NCBI GenBank assembly: GCA_002900555.1
Contig: MUGD01000101.1
Location: forward strand, 1 to 6,917
DNA length: 6,917 bases
DNA from: Thermoplasmata archaeon M9B2D
GTDB lineage: Archaea; Thermoplasmatota; E2; DHVEG-1
Direction of reading: 5' to 3'
Shown here: positions 1 to 5,872 of the stretch, in pieces
Layout of the letters: the number at the start of each line of letters is the position of its first letter
Numbering within the stretch: position 1 is the stretch's first letter
Translations under genes and position numbers: made by a program
Notes under the pieces: model-generated
What the model saw: the letters and a program-made list of their open reading frames with translations, nothing else
Database searches by the model: none
Told to the model about the DNA's origin: nothing

Positions 1-2
1 CT

Positions 3-986
3 AATAATATATTTATGGAGAATATCATCCGTGATGCCAGTATTTTTGGTATCTATTTTTTATCCTCCAATTACAATGTTCTTGATTCAAATGCCATGAT
101 CAACTGCAGCATCATGGTGTATGGGTATGATGAGAGTGAGTATCGCAATGACGTTGATGAAACCAACACGGTCAACGGAAAACCCGTGTATTATATGAAC
201 GATCGAAATGGGATAACCATCCCAGGTGATGCAGGGGAGGTACTCCTGGTAGGGTCGGAACGATGCGTCATAAAGAATCTTCATCTCGACAAGGGAACTG
301 TCGGTATACTCCTTGCGTACTCATCTAATACAATTATCGAGGGAAACATCATACAAAACCAAAGCATGATTGCTATTGATCTGGGGTCGGCAGATAACAA
401 CAATACTATCATTCAGGGGAACCTCATCAAGGAGAATAGGTATGGTGTTGACCTTGAATATTCCAACGGCAACATCATCAGAAAAAATAGGATTCTTTCA
501 AATGGTTATGGTATCTTTCTTGGTAACGCACGTAACACCTTTATATTGAGAAATTCCGTTTCAAGGAATACGTTTGGGGTTTATGCGACGAAATCGAATA
601 CGAGTAAAATTTTTTTAAACAACTTCTATAAGAATTATGCCTATGGACTCTCTGTAGAGGCATGTGCTGTTTCTGCACGGTGGAACTGGTGGGGTGCTGT
701 AACCGGTCCTGGACCAGATGGAAACGGGGACATGCTACGTGTGACGAATCACGGCGTACTCACCTATACTCCTTGGCTACGGTTCCCTGTTCTTTTCACA
801 GGTACACTACGAGTTCTCTTCATGGAAGAATTTATAATTACTCCTAAGGATTCTGGATTAAAAACGCCAAAGCAGATGTTTCATGAGACACAAAAACCTA
901 ATGCTGATTCTCTTGATTTGTTTTGTTTGAAAGACGTCAATGCTGGAAAAGAACCTGTTCTGCCAAAAACCAGAATCACTCAATAG
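3..986 (+). CDS. NosD-like right-handed parallel beta-helix surface protein, 5'-truncated by the window edge
   Basis: The reading frame is open to the left edge; the ATG at 15 is internal, because the beta-helix pattern is already under way there, so the true start lies outside the window. From the ATG at 15, residues about 95-215 show five coils of 22-24 residues with alternating hydrophobics and Asn ladders (GNIIQNQS, GNLIKENRYG, KNRILSNGYG, RNSVSRNTFG, NNFYKNYAYG), the pattern of PbH1/NosD repeats. Before them, residues about 55-80 carry NGKPVYY followed by PGDAGEVLLV, a module often seen in archaeal NosD-like proteins. After them comes NWWG...GPGPDGNG, a usual closing motif of such helices. 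The C-terminal tail of about 65 residues has no convincing membrane anchor or sorting signal. Related proteins are secreted or surface-attached and some act on carbohydrates; no substrate can be named here. The gene ends at an oligo-T site. Family assignment is firm, function unknown. Confidence 0.8.
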   Translation, partial: NNIFMENIIRDASIFGIYFLSSNYNVLDSNAMINCSIMVYGYDESEYRNDVDETNTVNGKPVYYMNDRNGITIPGDAGEVLLVGSERCVIKNLHLDKGTVGILLAYSSNTIIEGNIIQNQSMIAIDLGSADNNNTIIQGNLIKENRYGVDLEYSNGNIIRKNRILSNGYGIFLGNARNTFILRNSVSRNTFGVYATKSNTSKIFLNNFYKNYAYGLSVEACAVSARWNWWGAVTGPGPDGNGDMLRVTNHGVLTYTPWLRFPVLFTGTLRVLFMEEFIITPKDSGLKTPKQMFHETQKPNADSLDLFCLKDVNAGKEPVLPKTRITQ

Positions 987-1008
987 TTTATTATTTGAAT
1001 TCCTTTTA

Positions 1009-1015
1009 TTTTTTT
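1009..1015 (+). terminator. Oligo-T termination site after the beta-helix gene
   Basis: A run of seven T, preceded by another four T at 1004-1007, lies 23 bases after the stop codon of the beta-helix gene. Archaeal RNA polymerase terminates at such T-runs without needing a hairpin. The run overlaps the TATA-like element assigned to the next gene, so the two functions share bases. Confidence 0.5.
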
Positions 1016-1020
1016 AAATA
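1013..1020 (+). promoter_or_regulatory. Candidate TATA box for the thiolase-DUF35 unit
   Basis: TTTAAATA fits the archaeal TATA consensus. With the usual 24-27 base distance, transcription would begin near 1042-1044 and leave a leader of about 60 bases before the ATG at 1105. A second AT-rich stretch, TTTTAATT at 1033-1040, could instead place the start near 1063. Either choice leaves an untranslated leader, unlike the nearly leaderless promoters elsewhere in this window. Confidence 0.45.
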
Positions 1021-1052
1021 AATGGCAACCTTTTTTAATTCTCAAACGATTA

Positions 1053-1098
1053 CCCCCACAGGGGACTGGGGCTTTGTAAAATTTGTAGTCCTCTGGGG
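1053..1098 (+). promoter_or_regulatory. Structured 5' leader with competing hairpins before the thiolase-like gene
   Basis: Bases 1056-1067 (CCACAGGGGACT) can pair with 1087-1098 (AGTCCTCTGGGG): eleven pairs including one G-U, with one A-G mismatch and a 19-base loop. The 3' arm ends six bases before the start codon, so the stem would bury the G-run that is the only ribosome-binding-like sequence. The same C-run (1053-1057) can alternatively pair with GGGG at 1061-1064, although that loop has only three bases, or at 1068-1071, which would free the 3' arm. Two exclusive folds near a start codon suggest translational control. The pairing is seen directly; the regulatory role is inferred and no known riboswitch class is recognised. 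Confidence 0.35.
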
Positions 1099-1104
1099 AA
1101 TGAA

Positions 1105-2358
1105 ATGATGTCACGGAAAGTGTGTATTATTGGTGGAGCAACCACCCCATTTGATTATGGTGCGACTGGTTTTGAAAGCATCGAAGGTGGAGCAGCAGAA
1201 TGCGTAAAAGAGACACAACAAGACATCCCAGAGTTTTCACTCCGTGACCTTGACTTGATGATTTACTCCCATTTCTCTGTTCATTTCGGTCATCAGCTTG
1301 CACCGGAATGGATCATCCATGATCATCTCGGCTTGGTCGGCCTGCCTCACTACCGGGTGGAGAACGGGGGCAACACTGGCGGTTCCGCGTTATATTCAGC
1401 AGCACTTGCGATTATGTCTGGGCATCATGATGTCGTTGGTATCGTTGGCTGGGAGACTATGGATTCTGTGTCACAGTCACAAGGCAGCGAGTTTATCGCG
1501 ATGGCCTCTGACATTAGATACGAGCTTATGGTGGGTGGCATTTATCCGATTTACTATGCAGCCATGGCGAACAAATGGATGAAGGATAACAAAGTCACCG
1601 AGGAGGACGTTGCGCTTATCGCAGTAAAGAACAAAAATAACGCGATGGACAATCCCAAGGCACAATGGTACCGCAACGACCATAAATACATAACAGTCGA
1701 TGATGTGATGAACTCTCGTTTGATCTCCTACCCGATAAAGAAACTCGACTGCTGTCTGATGAGCAGGGGTGTTGCGTTTCTTCTGCTCTGTTCGGAAGAC
1801 TATGCAAAAAAAGTCAACCCGGATCAGTATGTCACCGTTGATGGCATAGGTCTTTCCAGCTGTACGATCCGTGCCGGCGATCGGTTGAACAACCCTGGAT
1901 GGAATGAACGCTATGGCCCTGGGTACCCAGAGATGACCGAGTTTGCTGCCTGTCGGAATTCCGCAGAACACGCATACAAGATGGCTGGCATTAAAGATCC
2001 GCTCAAGGACATTGATTTCGGTGAGATCCATGATGCCTTCTCCACCTCGGAGGCGCAGATCTACAAGGCGTTAGGTCTTGCCAATGAAAACACCATCGCA
2101 AAGTTCATCCGTGACGAACGGACAAGTATGCATGGGGACATCCCGATGAACCCGGGGGGTGGACTGCTTGGCTATGGTCATCCAGTCGGTGCCACAGGGA
2201 TTATGAGCACTATTGAATGCTATTATCAGCTTGCTGGAATGATCCCAAAGAAACATCTGAGTAAAAAAACAGAGGTTCCTGATCCACAGTGTGGTATCGT
2301 AAACAGCCATGCGGGGACGGGGACGAGTATTTCGAATTTTATCCTGCGGAGGCCGTAG
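1105..2358 (+). CDS. Thiolase-superfamily protein lacking the nucleophilic cysteine (SCP-x/Ltp type)
   Basis: This 417-residue protein has the full two-half thiolase fold. The N-terminal half includes VENGGNTGGSA (85-95) followed by SGHHDVVGIVGWETMD (105-120); LDCCLMSRG (214-222) is at the usual position of the SCP-x DCCxxSDG element. The C-terminal half carries EIHDAF with His309, GHPVGATG with His359, and NSHAGTG (400-406). In active SCP-x-type thiolases the first motif reads like VEAACASGGSA; here Gly89 stands where the nucleophilic Cys should be. The DUF35 gene follows directly, the arrangement known for archaeal acetoacetyl-CoA thiolase complexes, for BbsAB of toluene breakdown and for the steroid aldolase Ltp2-ChsH2. 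The Cys loss argues against normal thiolysis or condensation; a retro-aldolase on acyl-CoA like Ltp2, or a structural role, is more likely. No HMG-CoA synthase gene is adjacent. The start is ATG 1105, with a second ATG at 1108. Family is certain, reaction unknown. Confidence 0.9.
   Translation: MMSRKVCIIGGATTPFDYGATGFESIEGGAAECVKETQQDIPEFSLRDLDLMIYSHFSVHFGHQLAPEWIIHDHLGLVGLPHYRVENGGNTGGSALYSAALAIMSGHHDVVGIVGWETMDSVSQSQGSEFIAMASDIRYELMVGGIYPIYYAAMANKWMKDNKVTEEDVALIAVKNKNNAMDNPKAQWYRNDHKYITVDDVMNSRLISYPIKKLDCCLMSRGVAFLLLCSEDYAKKVNPDQYVTVDGIGLSSCTIRAGDRLNNPGWNERYGPGYPEMTEFAACRNSAEHAYKMAGIKDPLKDIDFGEIHDAFSTSEAQIYKALGLANENTIAKFIRDERTSMHGDIPMNPGGGLLGYGHPVGATGIMSTIECYYQLAGMIPKKHLSKKTEVPDPQCGIVNSHAGTGTSISNFILRRP
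2348..2352 (+). promoter_or_regulatory. Ribosome binding site for the DUF35 gene, inside the thiolase-like reading frame
   Basis: GGAGG lies six bases before the ATG at 2359, within the last codons of the upstream gene. It supports start at 2359 (or the adjacent ATG at 2362) and points to translational coupling of the two subunits. It is the strongest Shine-Dalgarno match noticed at any gene start in the window. Confidence 0.65.
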
Positions 2359-3027
2359 ATGATGAAAGGTATGTTAGTAACAAAAAGAAAAGAAAAATTC
2401 GCAGACCCGCCAAATTTCACCGAGAAAAAAGACTACCGTCCTGCCGATGTCAAAGAAACCGGTCTCTCATTTGTCGGTCATGAGATATCCGAGGACCGCA
2501 CCGTGATGAACCAGTTCCTCCATTATGATCAGCTCTACACGATTAGACATGGGTGGAATAGCAGGTTCTTCATCGGGTTGCTTGACGGCAAGATTATGGG
2601 GACTCGTTGTCCGAAATGTGGTGACTCGTGGGTTCCGGTACGCACCCATTGTTGGAATTTGGACTGTAACTTACAAAGAACCGAATGGGTGGAGATGCCT
2701 CTCACTGCAAAGGTTCACACCTGGACGGTCGCAGGATGGAGTGGACGGTCCTCGCTGAAGCGACTGCCTATCGTCCTAGTGTACGCATTCATAGGCACAA
2801 GTAAGGTCGCGATGGCAAACGAACTGCATGGGATACATCCCTGGGAGGTTGAGTTCGGCATGCCGCTCAAAATTGTCTTTAAACCGAAAGAACAGCGTGT
2901 CGGGGCGGTGACTGACTTTCATTTCGAGCCGGTAGATTTCTGGAAACCCTCCCCGATGAATCAGGAGAAACAACGGATAAAAGACTTGGTAACTCCTGTC
3001 TATGAATGGGTAAAAACCATCAAATAG
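2359..3027 (+). CDS. DUF35 zinc-ribbon/OB-fold acyl-CoA-binding partner of the thiolase-like protein
   Basis: The protein has 222 residues. A rubredoxin-like zinc ribbon has Cys84 and Cys87 (RCPKCG) and Cys98 and Cys103 (HCWNLDC). An OB-fold of the DUF35 type follows at about 107-185 (VHTWTV, LPIVLVYAFIG, ELHG, GMPLKIVFKP). The segment before the ribbon (FFIGLLDGKIMGTRCPKCG) is the normal DUF35 entry. The first 50-60 residues, rich in charged residues, are longer than in most relatives and not recognised. Proteins of this family bind a thiolase or aldolase subunit and help hold or channel acyl-CoA. The start codon directly follows the thiolase stop with no gap, so one mRNA and a stoichiometric complex are expected. 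No separate promoter is seen. Family is firm; the substrate is unknown. Confidence 0.88.
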   Translation: MMKGMLVTKRKEKFADPPNFTEKKDYRPADVKETGLSFVGHEISEDRTVMNQFLHYDQLYTIRHGWNSRFFIGLLDGKIMGTRCPKCGDSWVPVRTHCWNLDCNLQRTEWVEMPLTAKVHTWTVAGWSGRSSLKRLPIVLVYAFIGTSKVAMANELHGIHPWEVEFGMPLKIVFKPKEQRVGAVTDFHFEPVDFWKPSPMNQEKQRIKDLVTPVYEWVKTIK

Positions 3028-3064
3028 CTACAGCAATCAACCAGAATACTACCGACCTGTTACC

Positions 3065-3070
3065 AAAAAA
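3065..3070 (-). terminator. Oligo-T terminator of the receiver-like gene
   Basis: On the minus strand six T follow immediately after the TGA stop (3073-3071) of the receiver-like gene. This is a typical archaeal T-run terminator in the 43-base gap between two converging genes. No equally good T-run was found for the DUF35 gene on the plus strand. Confidence 0.5.
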
Positions 3071-3418
3071 TCATTGGGTGTGTATCTTATCTTTTACGAA
3101 TTCAACGAGTTCCTGTTTTGTAAATGGTTTTTGCAGGAAATCTTCAATGCCACCAGATAGTTTTTTCAAGGATGGTTTCATGGAGAACAGGGCGGATGAG
3201 TACACACTCCCAGGCATTCTGGTGTTTACAAGGATCAAGTCGAAGGTCTCCTCGTTTTCCTCTTTGAGATGGTCTAGTGCTTCTCTGCTGTTTCGTGCTG
3301 TCACCACCTCGACATCTTCTTTTTCTAAGAGCGTTTTTGCCTCTTTGAGAAGAGTGGGTTCCTCATCAACAATCATGATGGTTTTTATCGTCACACCAAC
3401 AACAGAAACGTATTTCAT
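3071..3418 (-). CDS. Short stand-alone response-regulator receiver-like protein without phospho-acceptor Asp
   Basis: The N-terminal half is clearly receiver-like: TIMIVDEEPTLL with the acidic pocket, then VEVVTARNSREAL, then FDLILVNTRMPG. The conserved KPF with its Lys comes near the end. Numbered from the first in-frame ATG (3442), the acidic residues are D26/E27/E28, the phospho-acceptor position is Asn73 instead of Asp, and the Lys is 105. The Asn73-Lys105 distance of 32 residues is about 20 shorter than the usual Asp-Lys distance (52 in CheY), so one helix-strand unit seems missing. There is no output domain. It is probably an aspartate-less signalling or protein-binding module rather than a phospho-switch. 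Start choice: ATG 3418 fits a TATA element at 3451-3456; GTG 3394 would start right before the first strand and fits a second TATA-like element at 3420-3426; ATG 3442 would lie upstream of the predicted transcript. The gene is divergent from the translation operon. Confidence 0.75.
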   Translation of the reverse strand: MKYVSVVGVTIKTIMIVDEEPTLLKEAKTLLEKEDVEVVTARNSREALDHLKEENEETFDLILVNTRMPGSVYSSALFSMKPSLKKLSGGIEDFLQKPFTKQELVEFVKDKIHTQ

Positions 3419-3445
3419 ACTTAAAATCTTTTGATGCGACATCAG

Positions 3446-3457
3446 GAAAGTTTAAAT
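3446..3457 (+). promoter_or_regulatory. TATA/BRE promoter of the HD-aIF1A-RIO1-KH operon, shared with the divergent gene
   Basis: GAAAG followed by TTTAAAT (3451-3457) matches a purine-rich BRE plus TATA box. The TATA centre is 30 bases before the ATG at 3484, which predicts a transcript starting within a few bases of that codon, that is, a leaderless or nearly leaderless mRNA. TTTAAA is its own reverse complement, so the same element could direct transcription leftward, with a start near 3427 and ATG 3418 as first codon. A second leftward TATA-like element, TTTTAAG, lies at 3426-3420. Confidence 0.6.
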
Positions 3458-3483
3458 CAACTAGGTCTTTACCTTTTCCTCAT

Positions 3484-4038
3484 ATGCTTACCAGAGACGA
3501 GGCGTTGCCACTTCTTAATAATAACCTGCGAACAGAAAATCTTAAAAAACACTCCTTTGCTGTGGAAGCCATCCTTGAGGATATGGCAAAAAAACTTGGT
3601 GAAGACTCGCAGCTTTGGGGACTGACGGGACTGCTCCATGACCTCGATTATGATTTTACAAAAAACGAGCCAGAGAGACATTCACAGATAACTGTGAAGG
3701 TATTATCCGAGTTACTTCCTTTGGAGGCAATCAACGCGATAAAAGCTCATAACTATCAGTACACCGCGCAGATCCCACAGACCTATCTGGATAAATCATT
3801 GATTGCTGCTGATGCGGTCTCAGGTCTCATTATCGCTACCGCACTGGTCATGCCCTCGAAAAAACTCGCTGATGTGACCACAAAGACTCTTCTAACGAAG
3901 TTTAAGGATAAATCCTTTGCTGCTGGCTGCAACCGAAAACGAATTGAACTATGTGAAGATATGGAACTAGAACTTCAGGTCTTTCTTGAGCTGAGTTTAC
4001 ACGCGCTTAAGAGGGTTTCTGATTCATTGGGGCTTTAA
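3484..4038 (+). CDS. HD-domain metal-dependent phosphohydrolase heading the translation operon
   Basis: This 184-residue protein carries the HD signature in order: His23 (KKHSFAVEAI), His52-Asp53 (LLHDLDYD), His66 (ERHSQI), His89 (KAHNY) and Asp110 (IAADAVSGLI). All metal-binding positions are present, so it should be active with a divalent metal pair. It belongs to the HDIG-like group of small stand-alone HD proteins, several of which hydrolyse nucleotides or phosphodiesters; the substrate cannot be told from sequence. The start at 3484 is supported by the TATA box 30 bases upstream. The aIF1A gene begins three bases after the stop, so it is first in an operon of translation factors. A role in RNA or nucleotide metabolism linked to translation is inferred from context only. 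Confidence 0.88.
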   Translation: MLTRDEALPLLNNNLRTENLKKHSFAVEAILEDMAKKLGEDSQLWGLTGLLHDLDYDFTKNEPERHSQITVKVLSELLPLEAINAIKAHNYQYTAQIPQTYLDKSLIAADAVSGLIIATALVMPSKKLADVTTKTLLTKFKDKSFAAGCNRKRIELCEDMELELQVFLELSLHALKRVSDSLGL

Positions 4039-4041
4039 AGT

Positions 4042-4404
4042 ATGACGCCACCTGAAAATACCTACACAAAGACTCATCAGTCAAATAACCGATCTCAAGA
4101 AGGCGAGGAAGGATATTACCGGTTGCCGCTACCAAATAGAAGGAACCGCGAGATGTTTGCGATTGCAGACCAACTGCTTGGTGGTTCTCGTATCCATGTC
4201 GTCTGTGAGGATAAAAAATCTCGGATGGCTCGTATCCCTGGGAAGATGAAACGGAAGGCAAGGGTGCGCGCTGGTGATCTTCTCATCATCCGACCCTGGG
4301 ACATCCAGGATGAAAAAGCAGACATTGTTTTTCGATACAGTAGGACTCAAGCGGGTAGTCTGAGTAGAAGAAAAATGCTTCCTGAGGAAATTAATGTCTT
4401 CTGA
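4042..4404 (+). CDS. eif1A: Archaeal translation initiation factor aIF1A
   Basis: This 120-residue protein has an OB-fold core at about 27-117. Recognisable stretches are RLPLPNRRNREMF, ADQLLGGSRIHVVCEDKKSRMARIPGKMKR, GDLLIIRPWDIQDEKADIVFRYSRTQ and the closing ML. aIF1A binds the A site of the 30S subunit, stabilises the scanning or initiation complex and helps place the initiator tRNA. The first 26 residues are polar and charged, as expected for the flexible N-terminal tail. It starts three bases after the HD gene and overlaps the RIO1 gene by 11 bases, so its translation is probably coupled to both. No strong Shine-Dalgarno sequence is seen. Assignment is secure. Confidence 0.96.
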   Translation: MTPPENTYTKTHQSNNRSQEGEEGYYRLPLPNRRNREMFAIADQLLGGSRIHVVCEDKKSRMARIPGKMKRKARVRAGDLLIIRPWDIQDEKADIVFRYSRTQAGSLSRRKMLPEEINVF

Positions 4405-5182
4405 TGAACTTCTTGATGACAAATGGTTAAAGAAACTTGATCGACAATCCCAGGTTATATTGAATCGGGTGGTTTTTAACCGGAAAACATTTGGGGAGGT
4501 GTTTGATAAACAGACACTTCTTCTTCTCGGGAAACTGATTTCTGATGGCGTCATCGATCAGGTTGATTTCCCGATTTCGACAGGGAAGGAAGCCAATATC
4601 TTTCGTGGGACGACCCCTGAAAATACGTTGGTCGCGATCAAGATCTACCGAACTGCGACCATGACGTTTAAGCATATTGCGTCATACATTGAAGGCGATC
4701 CTCGGTTTTCCTCTGGGTATACGAACAGGCGAGATATCATCGAGGAATGGGCAAAAAAGGAATACAAAAACCTTGAGTTGTTTCGTCAGGCGAACGTTCG
4801 AGCCCCCGTCCCTATTAAATGCGTGCATAATGTATTGGTCATGAGCTACATCGGTGACAAAGCAAAACCAGCGCCGTTGCTAAAGGATGTGGTTCTTCGC
4901 AACCCGCAGAAGATCTTTGATGAAATCATGGTCTTTATCGAAAGAATGTATGCGAAGAAGGTCGTCCACGCTGATCTGAGCGCATTTAATATTCTGCTGT
5001 TCCGTCAGAAACCCTATATCATTGATGCTGGTCAGGCGGTTCTGCTTGACCACCCAGCCTCACAAGAGTTTCTAACAAGAGACGTACATAATATCGTGTC
5101 CTATTTCAAGAAATACCATATCCCGGGAAATGAACAAGAAATCCTTACGAAACTACTGAAAAGGAAAAGGGGAGAACCATGA
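4394..5182 (+). CDS. rio1: RIO1-type atypical serine protein kinase/ATPase
   Basis: This 262-residue protein has all RIO1 landmarks: the ATP loop STGKEA (62-67), Lys83 in AIKIYR, the RIO1-specific insert HIASYIEGDPRFSSG (94-108), the hinge VLVMSYIG (147-154), the catalytic loop VHADLSAFN with Asp194 and Asn199 (191-199), and the metal-binding IIDAGQAV with Asp211 (209-216). RIO1 acts in late 40S/30S subunit maturation as an ATPase-driven release switch. The length agrees with archaeal family members. The start at 4394 lies inside the last codons of aIF1A, with GAGG at 4384-4387 six bases before it. The stop overlaps the KH gene start as ATGA. Active-site residues are intact. Assignment is secure. 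Confidence 0.96.
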   Translation: MSSDELLDDKWLKKLDRQSQVILNRVVFNRKTFGEVFDKQTLLLLGKLISDGVIDQVDFPISTGKEANIFRGTTPENTLVAIKIYRTATMTFKHIASYIEGDPRFSSGYTNRRDIIEEWAKKEYKNLELFRQANVRAPVPIKCVHNVLVMSYIGDKAKPAPLLKDVVLRNPQKIFDEIMVFIERMYAKKVVHADLSAFNILLFRQKPYIIDAGQAVLLDHPASQEFLTRDVHNIVSYFKKYHIPGNEQEILTKLLKRKRGEP

Positions 5183-5724
5183 GATATATCCGAATTCCAA
5201 GGGAACGTGTCGGTGTACTCATTGGCAAGGAGGGCGAAACGAAAAAGACGATTGAACGAATCTCCCGTGTGCATCTTGAGATTGATTCTGAGGAGGGGGC
5301 TGTGACATTTAATGAGCAAGAGGCAAAAGACCCGTTGGTTCCCTTAAAAGTCGAGGATGTAATCCATGCGATCGGACGGGGATTCTCCCCAGAACACGCG
5401 TTTCGTTTGTTTGGGGAAGAAACTGAACTGTTCGTCTTTGATATCTATGACTATGTAGGAAAAAAGGAGTCCCATCTCTTACGGGTCAAGGCACGAGTCA
5501 TCGGCCGTGAGGGGAAAACAAAACGGGTCATCGAGGGTCTGACGGGTGCACTGCTTTCGGTTTACGGCCATACGGTCGCGGTGATAGCGGATTTTGAAAG
5601 CATGGATGTCGCAAAAAAAGCAATTGATATGCTGCTTGGTGGAAGCGAGCATTCCACAGTGTATCGGTACCTCGAGCGAGAGATGAAAAGATACCATCTC
5701 AGCAGACGGGTACGACGAGAATAA
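5179..5724 (+). CDS. Two-KH-domain RNA-binding protein, archaeal Dim2/Pno1 homologue
   Basis: This 181-residue protein has KH1 at about 1-60 with the GKEG loop (16-19), a linker with GRGFSPEHAFRL (66-77) that is characteristic of the Dim2/Pno1 family, and KH2 at about 95-155 with the GREG loop (109-112). A basic tail ends in RYHLSRRVRRE. The eukaryotic homologue binds the 3' end region of small-subunit rRNA during maturation and works with RIO-family and aIF-type factors. The next-door RIO1 and aIF1A genes fit that role. The start overlaps the RIO1 stop by four bases (ATGA), with GGGGAG just upstream. It is the last gene of the operon. In some archaea a topoisomerase VI gene follows this cluster; here none does. 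Confidence 0.94.
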   Translation: MRYIRIPRERVGVLIGKEGETKKTIERISRVHLEIDSEEGAVTFNEQEAKDPLVPLKVEDVIHAIGRGFSPEHAFRLFGEETELFVFDIYDYVGKKESHLLRVKARVIGREGKTKRVIEGLTGALLSVYGHTVAVIADFESMDVAKKAIDMLLGGSEHSTVYRYLEREMKRYHLSRRVRRE

Positions 5725-5848
5725 ACAACGATGTCTGTTCCATCGCGTGGTACAGTACATCCGAATACAAAAAGTGAGAAAGAATCACCTTCCTTAGAGA
5801 ATCAAATCTCCTTTTGGATCTCTCTATATTTCGCTCGTCGTTTCCCTC

Positions 5849-5854
5849 TTTTTT
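5849..5854 (+). terminator. Oligo-T terminator region of the translation operon
   Basis: Six T lie 124 bases after the KH stop codon. Directly behind them a small hairpin is possible (AGAAG at 5856-5860 with CTTCT at 5866-5870), followed by TTT. A weaker candidate, GAGA/TCTC at 5797-5810 followed by CCTTTT, lies closer to the gene. The 148-base stretch 5725-5872 holds no other feature that I can support. Confidence 0.4.
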
Positions 5855-5872
5855 GAGAAGGAACGCTTCTTT

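Noticed and set aside
984..1104. Transfer RNA or known riboswitch in the leader before the thiolase-like gene
   Set aside because: No cloverleaf arms or T-loop consensus were found, and the pairing pattern matches no riboswitch class I know; only a generic structured leader is reported.
1705..1760. C/D-box guide RNA candidate (GTGATGA ... CTGA)
   Set aside because: The boxes lie inside a conserved coding region and no terminal stem can form around them. A second C-box-like GTGATGA at 6060 has no matching D box.
1477..2031. Open frame of 184 codons on the minus strand, antisense to the thiolase-like gene
   Set aside because: The plus-strand frame encodes conserved thiolase motifs throughout; the antisense translation is Cys/His/Ile-rich without domain pattern or promoter.
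1105..3027. Mevalonate-pathway acetoacetyl-CoA thiolase / HMG-CoA synthase / DUF35 operon
   Set aside because: Only two genes are present, no HMG-CoA synthase is adjacent, and the thiolase-like protein lacks the nucleophilic Cys, so the usual assignment is not supported.
3006..3434. Open frame of 142 codons on the plus strand over the receiver-like gene
   Set aside because: The minus strand encodes clear receiver motifs, while this translation is a Ser/Phe-rich low-complexity product typical of an antisense frame.
4129..4554. Open frame of 141 codons on the minus strand across aIF1A and RIO1
   Set aside because: Both plus-strand genes are certain; the antisense product has no recognisable features.
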